DNA of 64,000 nt from VRUE01 sp963730315 (GTDB lineage: Bacteria; Actinomycetota; Thermoleophilia; Solirubrobacterales; 70-9): positions 124,001 to 188,000 of the forward strand of contig CAVSRD010000012.1 of the NCBI GenBank assembly GCA_963730315.1, given 5' to 3'. The notes below the pieces were generated by a model, which made no database searches, was not told the origin of the DNA, and saw only the letters and a program-made list of their open reading frames with translations. Of this stretch, positions 12,643-19,169 are shown one piece after another. Position 1 is the first letter of the stretch; every line of letters begins with the position of its first letter. Both the position numbers and the translations under genes were made by a program.

Positions 12643-13087
12643 TCACCGCGTGCCGCCAGCGAGGTAGGCGAAGCCGAAAAACAGCTCTTCCCACGAGAAT
12701 TCGGCTAGCTCGGCGTCCATGACCTCATGAACAGCTTCCCAGGGACGGCTCGCCTTCCACTCGTCGGTCACCGCAAACGGCTGCGATGGCCTCGGCGCAC
12801 TCGGGCACGAGCGAGAGGGCGTACGTCGAGATGATCCCGTTGACCGTGCTGGGGAACTCGAACTCGAGCGCATCGGCCTCGGCCAGCGTGACGTTGAGAC
12901 CAGTGCCGCACCCGATCTCCACCACGGTGTCACCGGGGCGCAGCCGAAGGGCTCGCACGGCCTTGCGACGGTAGATGCGATGCGGATACCCGAGCAGGTG
13001 GTACAGCCCCGTCGCAAGGTCGTAGCGTCGAGCTCGATCGCGATATACCCCAACGACGTGCTGTCGCGTGTCGCTTGGCGCAATCAA
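12643..13087 (-). pseudogene. Decayed SAM-dependent methyltransferase
   Basis: The N-terminal part (13087 to about 12750) reads RARRYDLATGLYHLLGYP then motif I VVEIGCGTGLN, and then jumps straight to ALEFEFPSTVNGIIST. The stretch that normally carries motif II and the middle of the Rossmann fold is missing (roughly 35-40 residues, from memory of relatives). The expected C-terminal ending (WKASRPWEAV...ELFFGFAYLAGG) is present only in another frame, from about 12780 to 12643. One internal deletion and one frame-changing deletion are therefore likely. It lies between rhodanese and the cyclase-YHS gene in the copper-regulated unit. A first codon of TTG at 13087 is assumed. Confidence 0.7.
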
Positions 13088-13090
13088 TGG

Positions 13091-13393
13091 CTAACCGATC
13101 CGCTCTACGGGCAGCCCGGCTCGCTTCCAGGCGACGAATCCGCCGGCGACCTCGGCCGCCCCACGGCGCAACGTCAGCTTCGAGCGGATCGCGTGCTGGC
13201 ACAGATAGACGACGCCGGGTCCCCCGGGATTCGCGAGGTGTTCGGCGAGCGACACGGGCTCGGCGCCGGGCGGCGCCCCGTGGCGCCGACGCTCGGCCTC
13301 AGATCTCAGATCGAGGAGCCGCACATCGGCCCGCTCGACTGCTGCCCAGACGGCCTCGACCCCCAAGGACCTGGGGACTGATGGTCTATTCAT
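13091..13393 (-). CDS. Rhodanese-like sulfurtransferase
   Basis: 100 aa single rhodanese domain. The typical ADVRLLDLRSEAERRRHGAPPGA segment is followed by the active-site loop LCQHAIRS, with the catalytic cysteine and a C-x4-R layout. The ATG at 13393 lies 7 bases after the -10 of a CsoR-type promoter, so a leaderless mRNA is predicted. Sulfurtransferases of this size move sulfane sulfur to thiols. In a copper regulon it might repair or supply sulfur for damaged Fe-S centres or bind Cu(I) as persulfide (inference). Confidence 0.82.
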   Translation of the reverse strand: MNRPSVPRSLGVEAVWAAVERADVRLLDLRSEAERRRHGAPPGAEPVSLAEHLANPGGPGVVYLCQHAIRSKLTLRRGAAEVAGGFVAWKRAGLPVERIG

Positions 13394-13400
13394 GGGCTTG

Positions 13401-13429
13401 ACAATACCCCCTGGGGGTATAAAGGTCAA
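13401..13429 (-). promoter_or_regulatory. CsoR-controlled promoter B (rhodanese unit)
   Basis: Minus strand: TTGACC (13424-13429), 17-base spacer, TATTGT (13401-13406). The spacer holds ATACCCCCTGGGGGTAT (13404-13420), a perfect palindrome around one central base and the most symmetric of the four sites. The rhodanese ATG follows the -10 by 7 bases. Confidence 0.85.
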
Positions 13430-13453
13430 GTCGACGAGTCTTGCTGAACCCCC

Positions 13454-13480
13454 TTGACAAATACCCCCCCGGGGTATTAG
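13454..13480 (+). promoter_or_regulatory. CsoR-type promoter C (ABC transporter unit)
   Basis: Plus strand: TTGACA (13454-13459), then TATTAG (13475-13480), with ATACCCCCCCGGGGTAT (13461-13477) between and overlapping the -10. The spacer is only 15 bases, against 17 at the other three sites, so basal activity should differ. The ATG at 13490 is 9 bases after the -10. The site is 40 bases from operator B on the opposite side of the divergent region. Confidence 0.75.
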
Positions 13481-13489
13481 CCTCGGACT

Positions 13490-14188
13490 ATGAACGGAGA
13501 TCCGATTGAGGCACCTGCTCGCCCGGCGAGCGCGCAGAATACGGCGGACGCCCCGGAGACTGTCCTGCGCGCGGTGGGGATCGAGAAGAGCTTCCACCGC
13601 GGGATGCCGCCCCGTCGGCGTCGCATCGAGGTGCTGAAGGGAGCGAGCCTCGAGGTGCGCCGCGGCGAGCTGGTCGGCCTGGTCGGCGAGAACGGCTCGG
13701 GAAAGAGCACCCTGATGAAAATCGTGGTCGGCCTGCTGGAGCGCGACGAGGGAACGGTGGAGCGAAGCGGCAAGCTCGGCTACTGCCCGCAGATCCCGCT
13801 GCTCTGGGAGAAGCTGACGGTGGACGAGCACTTCGAGCTGTTCGCCCGCGCCTACGAGCTGGAGCCGGGCGCCGCCGCATCCGCCGCAGAGAGCCTGCTC
13901 GGTGAGCTTCAGTTCGAGCGCTACCGCGGCTACCGGATCGAGGAGCTCTCCGGCGGCACCCGCCAGAAGCTGAACCTGGCGCTCGCCCTGATGCACGAGC
14001 CCGACCTGCTGCTGCTCGACGAGCCCTACTCGGGCTTCGACTGGGAGACCTACCTGCGCTTCTGGGAGATGAGCGAGCGGCGCCGCGACGACGGCATGGG
14101 GATCCTGATCGTCTCCCACTTCCTATCCGAGCGCGATCGGCTCGACCGGATCTTCGAATTGCGCGACGGGAGGTGCCTGGAGACGTGA
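13490..14188 (+). CDS. ABC transporter ATP-binding protein, copper-regulon (NosF/CcmA-like)
   Basis: 232 aa ATPase with Walker A GENGSGKST, signature LSGGTRQK and Walker B LLLLDEPYSGFD. The first 40 residues form a variable lead-in. The GYCPQIPLLWEKLTV segment is the usual Q-loop of ABC-2 exporters. It is first of three overlapping genes: its TGA overlaps the next start as GTGA. The gene begins 9 bases after the -10 of a CsoR-type promoter, so it is expected to be copper-induced. NosDFY-type transporters, which serve copper-site assembly in nitrous oxide reductase, are a plausible analogy, but no nosZ or nosD is in the window. Confidence 0.88.
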   Translation: MNGDPIEAPARPASAQNTADAPETVLRAVGIEKSFHRGMPPRRRRIEVLKGASLEVRRGELVGLVGENGSGKSTLMKIVVGLLERDEGTVERSGKLGYCPQIPLLWEKLTVDEHFELFARAYELEPGAAASAAESLLGELQFERYRGYRIEELSGGTRQKLNLALALMHEPDLLLLDEPYSGFDWETYLRFWEMSERRRDDGMGILIVSHFLSERDRLDRIFELRDGRCLET

Positions 14189-14901
14189 GCGCGATCGCCG
14201 TCAGCGGCGCCGACTTCCTGCGCGAGCACCTGCGGGCGCGGCTGACTCTGGTCATGCTGATCGCGATCCCGGCGCTGTTCGTGATCGCCTCCGCCTCGGT
14301 GCTGGGCGAGTTCGCGGCGGCGCTGGGCGGCTCGGTCGGCGGCGACTCGGCCAGCGCCCTGGGCGCGGGCTGGGCGGCCGCCTTCCTGGCCGGGGCGCTC
14401 GGCTTCTTCCAGGTCGCCTCCTCGCGCGAGGCCGACCGCCGCCTGGCGCTGGCCGGGATGGGCGCGGCCCGGGTCGCGGTGGCGCGTATCTCCGCCTCGA
14501 TCGCGCTCGGGCTGCTGATCTCAACGGTCGCCTTCCTCACCCTCCAGCTGAGCGCCGGTGTCGCCCACCCGGCACACGCTTTCGCCGCGATCCTGATCTT
14601 CGCGCTGATCTACGTCGGCATCGGAACCCTGGTCGGCTCCTTCGTATCCGGCGCCCTGGAGGGCTCGCTGACAGTCGCCTTCATATTCCTGATCGACGCC
14701 TTCTCCGGCCCCGGGATGAGCGGCAGCGGCGGGGTGGCGCAGCTGATGCCGACCCGCAAGGCTGCCGACGTGCTGATCGCCGCCGGCGCCGGGCGGGGCT
14801 CCCCCGCCTCGGACTGGATCGCGGTCGCGCTCACCACCCTGGGCGCCCTGCTGCTGGCGGCGGCCGCCTTCTGGCTCTCCGCCCGCCCGAGGTCGACGTG
14901 A
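14185..14901 (+). CDS. ABC-2 type permease 1 of the copper-regulon transporter
   Basis: 238 aa, GTG start at 14185 overlapping the ATPase stop (GTGA); an in-frame GTG at 14173 is less likely because GGGAGG would be too close. About six hydrophobic segments are visible, for example LTLVMLIAIPALFVIASA, AAFLAGALGFFQVA, ALGLLISTVAFLTL, FAAILIFALIYVGIG and ALLLAAAAFWLSA. The READRRLALAGMG loop between helices 2 and 3 recurs in the partner as LESDRRLVLAGYS, showing that the two permeases are paralogous halves. Substrate unknown; copper or a copper-cofactor precursor is inferred from its promoter. Confidence 0.82.
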   Translation: MSAIAVSGADFLREHLRARLTLVMLIAIPALFVIASASVLGEFAAALGGSVGGDSASALGAGWAAAFLAGALGFFQVASSREADRRLALAGMGAARVAVARISASIALGLLISTVAFLTLQLSAGVAHPAHAFAAILIFALIYVGIGTLVGSFVSGALEGSLTVAFIFLIDAFSGPGMSGSGGVAQLMPTRKAADVLIAAGAGRGSPASDWIAVALTTLGALLLAAAAFWLSARPRST

Positions 14902-15644
14902 ACGGGCGCGCTTCCACCGCGACCCGGATGGGCTTCCGCGAGCAGTTGCGTCGCCCCCTGCTGCTGGTCTTGCTGGTAGCCGTCCCCCTCCTGTTCATCA
15001 GCTGGAGCTTCGCGATCACCGAGGCCACCCCGCGCCTGATCACCCTGCCCGGGGGCGAACAGCTGCTCACCACGATGCGGGAACTGCACGGCGCAGTCAT
15101 GGTCCCGATCACGGTCGGCTTCCTCGCCGGGCTGATCGGCCTGTTCGTGATCCGCTCGGCGCTGGAGTCCGACCGCCGCCTCGTGCTGGCCGGCTATAGC
15201 CCGGGCGAGGCGATTCTGCCGCGGATTGCCGTTCTGGTCAGCGCCACGCTCGTCGTTCTGGCGGTCTCCCTGGCGGTGACCGCGATCGACTTCATCCCCG
15301 CCTCCTGGGGGCCGTTCGTGGCGGGCAACCTGCTGGCTGGCCTGATCTACGGTGCGATCGGGGCTCTGGCCGGGGCGTCGATCGGCCGCCTGGGCGGCGC
15401 CTACCTGATGTTCTTCCTGCCTATGCTCGACATCGGTGTCGCCCAGAACCCGATGTTCTTCGACGGCTCCCCGCCGGGTTGGGCGACCGCGCTGCCCGGC
15501 TACGGCCCGACCAGGGTGATCATCGACGGCGCCTTCTCGCAGAGCTTCGGCGCGATCGGGCCGCTGGTCGTGGCACTGCTCTGGCTGCTCGGCCTCTCGC
15601 TCGCGGTGCTTGTCCTGCTGCGCCGCTCGCTCGGCGGGCACTGA
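14898..15644 (+). CDS. ABC-2 type permease 2 of the copper-regulon transporter
   Basis: 248 aa, GTG start overlapping the previous stop (GTGA). Six hydrophobic segments are visible, for example LLLVLLVAVPLLFISWSFA, ITVGFLAGLIGLFVI, RIAVLVSATLVVLAV and ALLWLLGLSLAVLVLL. It shares the cytoplasmic loop LESDRRLVLAGYSPGE with permease 1 and should form the second half of a heterodimeric channel. An RQPL-like amphipathic start (FREQLRRPLLLVL) matches the first permease. It ends six bases before the convergent cytochrome c gene stop, so transcription of the two units meets here. Confidence 0.82.
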   Translation: MNGRASTATRMGFREQLRRPLLLVLLVAVPLLFISWSFAITEATPRLITLPGGEQLLTTMRELHGAVMVPITVGFLAGLIGLFVIRSALESDRRLVLAGYSPGEAILPRIAVLVSATLVVLAVSLAVTAIDFIPASWGPFVAGNLLAGLIYGAIGALAGASIGRLGGAYLMFFLPMLDIGVAQNPMFFDGSPPGWATALPGYGPTRVIIDGAFSQSFGAIGPLVVALLWLLGLSLAVLVLLRRSLGGH

Positions 15645-15650
15645 AGAAGG

Positions 15651-16166
15651 CTATTCGCCGCCCTGGTGTTCGCCGCCCGCGTGCTCGTCCCCCGGCTCGC
15701 CGCCCGCGTGCTCGTCCCCCTTCGCCTCGGGCTCCACTTCGGGCGGCGGTCCACCTCCGTGGAGGTAGGCGATCAGGTCGGCCATCTGGTTGTCCTTGAA
15801 TTCCGGGTAGGGGATGCCCTCCTCTTCGAAGGCGGCCTGCATCGCCGGCAGGTGGTCCCAGATCAGGCCGCTCATGTTGGCGACGTCGCTGGCGGTCAAA
15901 TTGCCCTTCATGAAGTCGAGCTCGGGGGCGTCGGTTCCGCCGCGGCCCTCGAAGCTGTGGCACATCGAGCACCCCTGGCTGACGAACAGTTCCCGCCCTT
16001 CCTGCGCATTGCCGATTTCGCTCGCCTCGAGGGCTCTGTCCGTCGACTGGCTCCCGCCGCTTTCGATCAGGACCCCGATCAGCAATCCGATCCCGACCAG
16101 GACGACGGCGCCGAGGACGAGCAGAAACGGGTCGATGACCCTGAAGATCCCCCCGCGCTCACCCAT
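15651..16166 (-). CDS. Membrane-anchored cytochrome c with His-rich tail
   Basis: 171 aa. One N-terminal membrane anchor (about 13-35), a short linker, then a mono-heme class I cytochrome c domain with CSMCH at residues 66-70 (heme thioethers and axial His70) and candidate axial Met residues in NMSG or LPAMQ. The last 22 residues are acidic and contain two GDEHAGGE units plus a further His, encoded by a 23-bp direct repeat at 15671-15693 and 15698-15720. The tail could bind Cu(I/II). It lies 37 bases downstream of the SHOCT gene, hence under promoter D. It probably carries electrons on the outer membrane face. Confidence 0.85.
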   Translation of the reverse strand: MGERGGIFRVIDPFLLVLGAVVLVGIGLLIGVLIESGGSQSTDRALEASEIGNAQEGRELFVSQGCSMCHSFEGRGGTDAPELDFMKGNLTASDVANMSGLIWDHLPAMQAAFEEEGIPYPEFKDNQMADLIAYLHGGGPPPEVEPEAKGDEHAGGEPGDEHAGGEHQGGE

Positions 16167-16203
16167 AGCCGAACACTATCGGGGCGAGCGGCGGATTGCA
16201 CGG

Positions 16204-16518
16204 TCAGCCCGTTCGATCGGCGCCGTCCCCGGGTGGCGAGGAGCCCTCGAGGATCTTTCGCCGCTCGCGATAGTCCTCGGGGGAGATCGTGCCCTCCGCG
16301 AGGCGCCGGTCGAGCAGCTCCAGGGCGTTGGGCTTGCGACCGAGGCTACCCCCGCGGCCGACCAACTCGCGTACCAGCCAGACGGCGCCGAGGATCGCCA
16401 GGCCCCAGAAGAGCACCATCCCGACAACCATCACGATCCACCAACCGCCGCCCCAGTCCATGTGATCGCCCCAACCCTCGTCGGCGAGGACGAGTCCGAA
16501 TCCGATCAGCGTCGCCAC
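16204..16518 (-). CDS. Small membrane protein with SHOCT domain
   Basis: 104 aa from a GTG at 16518, chosen because it lies 7 bases after the -10 of promoter D, matching the geometry of the other three CsoR-type promoters. The longer in-frame reading to 16659 would run through the promoter. It has two hydrophobic segments (LIGFGLVLA and WWIVMVVGMVLFWGLAILGAVWLV) with a WGGGWW aromatic patch, then a C-terminal SHOCT helix-turn-helix (ALELLDRRLAEGTISPEDYRERRKIL). Such short W-rich SHOCT proteins are frequent beside copper and cytochrome genes in actinobacteria, with no known biochemical role. Confidence 0.75.
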   Translation of the reverse strand: MATLIGFGLVLADEGWGDHMDWGGGWWIVMVVGMVLFWGLAILGAVWLVRELVGRGGSLGRKPNALELLDRRLAEGTISPEDYRERRKILEGSSPPGDGADRTG

Positions 16519-16525
16519 CAAGCTG

Positions 16526-16554
16526 ATGATACCCCCTAGGGGTATTACGGTCAA
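16526..16554 (-). promoter_or_regulatory. CsoR-controlled promoter D (SHOCT-cytochrome c unit)
   Basis: Minus strand: TTGACC (16549-16554), 17-base spacer, TATCAT (16526-16531). The operator ATACCCCCTAGGGGTAT (16529-16545) is identical to the one at csoR. A GTG start at 16518 lies 7 bases after the -10. Confidence 0.83.
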
Positions 16555-16584
16555 ACCGTAGGCCGAGGCTCGACCGAAGTAGCC

Positions 16585-16599
16585 ATAACCGACGGTTAT
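16585..16599. promoter_or_regulatory. Short palindrome between SHOCT and cupredoxin genes
   Basis: ATAACCG-A-CGGTTAT: 7-base arms around one base. It lies about 31 bases upstream of promoter D's -35 and 120 bases before the cupredoxin start. It could be an operator for a second regulator of the divergent pair. No matching site was noticed elsewhere in the window. Confidence 0.35.
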
Positions 16600-16718
16600 C
16601 CCCTTCCGTGCCAAGCGAGGTCTACCGGGCCGGCCGGCGCGGCCGTAGCTTGCCCGCAACCCATACTCACAACGCTCCGACCAGCGTCGGAGCAGGCAGC
16701 GCTAGCGAGGAGGCAGCG

Positions 16719-17231
16719 ATGAGAAAGGCAGCGATCAGGACCACAGCCAGGCGCCCGGGGGGCCGCCGACTGAGCTTGCTCGGGCTGGGGGCGCTGGGGG
16801 CGCTCGCCCTGCTGGCGCTGGCGCTGAGCGCTTGCGGAAGCAGCTCGTCGCCGGCGGGTGCCGCAACGCAGTCCAGCGAAGGCGCCGAAGACGTCAAGCT
16901 GGTCGTCAAGTCCGACGAGCAGAAGGCGAAGAAGGGGCCCGACGGCAATTGGCACGATGCCTTCCTGCCCGCCAACTTCTCGGTCGAGGCGGGCGACACC
17001 GTGCACGTCACCGTCTACAACTACGACGACATGCCGCACAGCTTCACCGCTCCCGAAATGGACGTGAACCAGAAGATCGCCGCCGGCTCCGAGGAGAAGC
17101 CGAGCAAGACGACGTTCACCTTCACCGCCCCGACCAAGTCGGGCAGCTACGAATGGTTCTGCGCGCTGCCCTGCGATCCGTGGGCGATGCAGCACTTCGG
17201 CTACATGAAAGGCCACGTCACCGTCGCCTGA
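16719..17231 (+). CDS. Cupredoxin lipoprotein with CuA-like ligand set
   Basis: 170 aa from the ATG at 16719, preceded by GAGGAGG. A lipobox (LALALSAC, lipidated Cys39) places it on the outer membrane face. The cupredoxin domain (about 60-170) shows His107 in MPHSF and a C-terminal ligand loop Cys148-x3-Cys152-x6-His159-x3-Met163. The paired cysteines and ordering recall the CuA loop of cytochrome oxidase subunit II (C-x3-C-x3-H-x2-M) but with a longer insertion. It may therefore hold CuA-like or mononuclear copper. It is divergent from the SHOCT-cytochrome c unit and could exchange electrons or copper with it. Confidence 0.85.
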   Translation: MRKAAIRTTARRPGGRRLSLLGLGALGALALLALALSACGSSSSPAGAATQSSEGAEDVKLVVKSDEQKAKKGPDGNWHDAFLPANFSVEAGDTVHVTVYNYDDMPHSFTAPEMDVNQKIAAGSEEKPSKTTFTFTAPTKSGSYEWFCALPCDPWAMQHFGYMKGHVTVA

Positions 17232-17245
17232 AGCCGGCCCGGCTT
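17231..17245 (+). terminator. Small hairpin with T-tract after cupredoxin gene
   Basis: AAGCCG (17231-17236) pairs with CGGCTT (17240-17245), followed by TTC. The stem begins inside the stop codon. It is a short possible intrinsic terminator. Confidence 0.3.
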
Positions 17246-17315
17246 TCGAGGCGGGGGGGCTGCAGGAAGCGGGGGCGTGGCAGGGCGCCTCCGCTTCTGA
17301 TTATCTCCGCAGGTG

Positions 17316-18419
17316 ATGTTTGGCAGGGGGAGCTTCGAGGGCCGGGCGCGGTTCGTCGCAATGGCGACCGCGGTCCTGGGCGGCACCTTCGCGCTGGTGG
17401 GGGCCACGGGCGCGAAGCCAGGTACCGTGGATCTCGCCAGGGCTGCCTCCCAAGGGTGCGTCCCGGCGACCAACGTCTACGTGATCGTCTACAACTGGAA
17501 GACGTCGGCCAGCAACGCCACCTACCAGCGCCGCGAAGAAGCAACGAACATCCTGCTCTCGGCGGCGGCGACCCGCAGGCCCAGCACGGTCTTCGGAGCG
17601 GGCCAGGGCGCAGCGTCGTTCAGCCCCTTCCTCGCGCCCCAGTTGCTCACCCCGGCCAACCGGACGGTGCTCAACCGCTTGGTCCAGCGGGAAATTTTCA
17701 GCGAAAGCCAGCCTCCCGCCACCGACAGCGTCGACTACAACCCCGTGTTCGCCGGGGCGGCGGCCGCGGACCCGACCGCAAGTGCCCGCGTCTTCATCGC
17801 TCGCAGCGGGAGCAGAGAAGGCCCCTACCCCACCCTCCACACGCCGGGCCCGCCGACCTACGTAATCGGGTTCGGGAAGCGCGGCGCCTCCGCCCCGGTG
17901 CTGAGCCAGATCGCCGCCGACACGGGCGGCGGCTTCTACCCGGTCCAAGAAGGGAGCGAACTGGTGCCGCAGGTGGCGGAAAGGATCAACGAACGGCTCA
18001 GCTGCCGCAGGACGCGGGCGTTCGCCGACAGCTACTTCTACTTCGAACGGAGACGGGCCCGGACGCACAGGGTCGACATCGCAAGGGGCACGAAGTCGGT
18101 AGACGTCAGCCTCACCTGGGAACCCTCGCGCAACCGTTTCAGGCCGACCAGGTTCGTGCTGGTCCGCCGCGGCCGCCGGCTCGCCATCAAGACGACCCGG
18201 CGCTCCGGCAGCACCTTCGCCAGCGCCCGGATCAGCGGCAGGGCGCTGAGGAGGGGCGGCCGCCTCATATTCCAGGTCGAAACGAGGCGATTCCCGGCCA
18301 CGAGGGGCGTGATGACCGTCGTCGGGGTCGACACAGGTAACGCCGCTGGCGCCGGGACCTCAACGGGGCCGCTCAGGCCATCGTCAGGCCGCCGCTCACC
18401 GAGGGAGTCTGGCCGGTGA
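17316..18419 (+). CDS. Secreted VWA-like protein with degenerate metal site
   Basis: 367 aa from ATG 17316 (GTG 17313 also in frame). A hydrophobic segment (AMATAVLGGTFALVGA) suggests export. It is clearly paralogous to the VWA protein at 35173-36195: both have CVPA-N at the mature N-terminus, NPTASAR/DPTASAR before the fourth strand, PTYVxGxG, and a C-terminal domain with DVSLTWEPSRNRF against QITLTWSNPLDKF. But the MIDAS DDSGSM is replaced by YNWKTS, and LTDGG by IARSG, so metal-dependent ligand binding of the usual kind is not expected. Its 3' end overlaps the convergent SDR gene by 47 bp. Function unknown. Confidence 0.65.
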   Translation: MFGRGSFEGRARFVAMATAVLGGTFALVGATGAKPGTVDLARAASQGCVPATNVYVIVYNWKTSASNATYQRREEATNILLSAAATRRPSTVFGAGQGAASFSPFLAPQLLTPANRTVLNRLVQREIFSESQPPATDSVDYNPVFAGAAAADPTASARVFIARSGSREGPYPTLHTPGPPTYVIGFGKRGASAPVLSQIAADTGGGFYPVQEGSELVPQVAERINERLSCRRTRAFADSYFYFERRRARTHRVDIARGTKSVDVSLTWEPSRNRFRPTRFVLVRRGRRLAIKTTRRSGSTFASARISGRALRRGGRLIFQVETRRFPATRGVMTVVGVDTGNAAGAGTSTGPLRPSSGRRSPRESGR

Positions 18420-19122
18420 TGTAGCCGGCGCGCTCGGAGGCCAGGAAGGCGACCGCGGCGGCGACGTCCTCGGGCTCGCCGAGGCGGCGCATCGGGACCG
18501 CCCGCTCCAGCGCGTCGACCAGCTTCTCGCCGCCGGTGGCGGCCATCCCCTCCAGCAGCGGGGTGCGGGTCGGCCCCGGGCAGACCGCGTTCGCGGTCAC
18601 TCCCTTGGTAGCCGCTTCGCGGGCGATCGTCTTCGTGAAGGCGATCACCGCCCCTTTGGCGCCCGCGTAGACCGACTCCAGCGAGGAGCCGACCCGGCCT
18701 GCGTCGGAGCCGATGTTGACCACCCGGCCCCAGCCGCGCTCGGCCATCCCCCCGAGCGTCGCCCGGGTGAGGCGCAGGCAGCCCTTGAAGTTGATCTCGA
18801 TCACCCGGTCCCAGAAGGCCTCGTCGGTCTCCAGGAAGGGGACCAGCTCGTCCCAGCCGGCGTTGTTGACCAGGACGTCGACCGGGCCGAGCTGCGCGGC
18901 GACCCCCTCAACCGCCCCGGCGACCGAAGCGCCTTCGGTGACGTCGACCTGCACGGCGACCGCCCTGCCGCCCTCCGCCTCGACCGCCGCGACCGTCTCC
19001 ACGGCGGCCTCGGGGCGCAGGTCGGCGACGGCGACGGCGCGGCCATCCGCCGCCAGAGCGAGCGAGATCGCGCGGCCGATCCCGCCTCCGCCGCCGCTGA
19101 CCAGGGCAATCCGCTCCGCCAA
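18373..19122 (-). CDS. badH: Short-chain dehydrogenase, BadH-like (2-hydroxycyclohexanecarboxyl-CoA dehydrogenase)
   Basis: 249 aa classical SDR. The cofactor motif is SGGGGGIGRA (TGxxxGxG equivalent), NNAG is present, and the catalytic Ser-Tyr-Lys is visible as GSDAGR...SVYAGAKG. The wording NNAGWDELVPFLETD resembles BadH and related cyclohexane-ring dehydrogenases rather than FabG. It is divergent, with 47 bases between starts, from a BadI-like ring hydrolase, which supports a role in oxidising 2-hydroxy- to 2-ketocyclohexanecarboxyl-CoA. General 3-hydroxyacyl-CoA dehydrogenase activity is the alternative. Confidence 0.75.
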   Translation of the reverse strand: MAERIALVSGGGGGIGRAISLALAADGRAVAVADLRPEAAVETVAAVEAEGGRAVAVQVDVTEGASVAGAVEGVAAQLGPVDVLVNNAGWDELVPFLETDEAFWDRVIEINFKGCLRLTRATLGGMAERGWGRVVNIGSDAGRVGSSLESVYAGAKGAVIAFTKTIAREAATKGVTANAVCPGPTRTPLLEGMAATGGEKLVDALERAVPMRRLGEPEDVAAAVAFLASERAGYITGQTPSVSGGLTMA

Positions 19123-19169
19123 AGCCGCCTTACCCTAGCGGGGTCACCACACCCCCAGAGGAGGCGGAG

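Noticed and set aside
13091..14119. Long minus-strand frame joining rhodanese to sequence opposite the ABC ATPase
   Set aside because: It would run through two promoters and an antisense region; rhodanese begins at the ATG at 13393, right after its promoter.
15671..15720. CRISPR-like direct repeats
   Set aside because: Two 23-bp copies only, in frame within the cytochrome c tail and coding for GDEHAGGE units.
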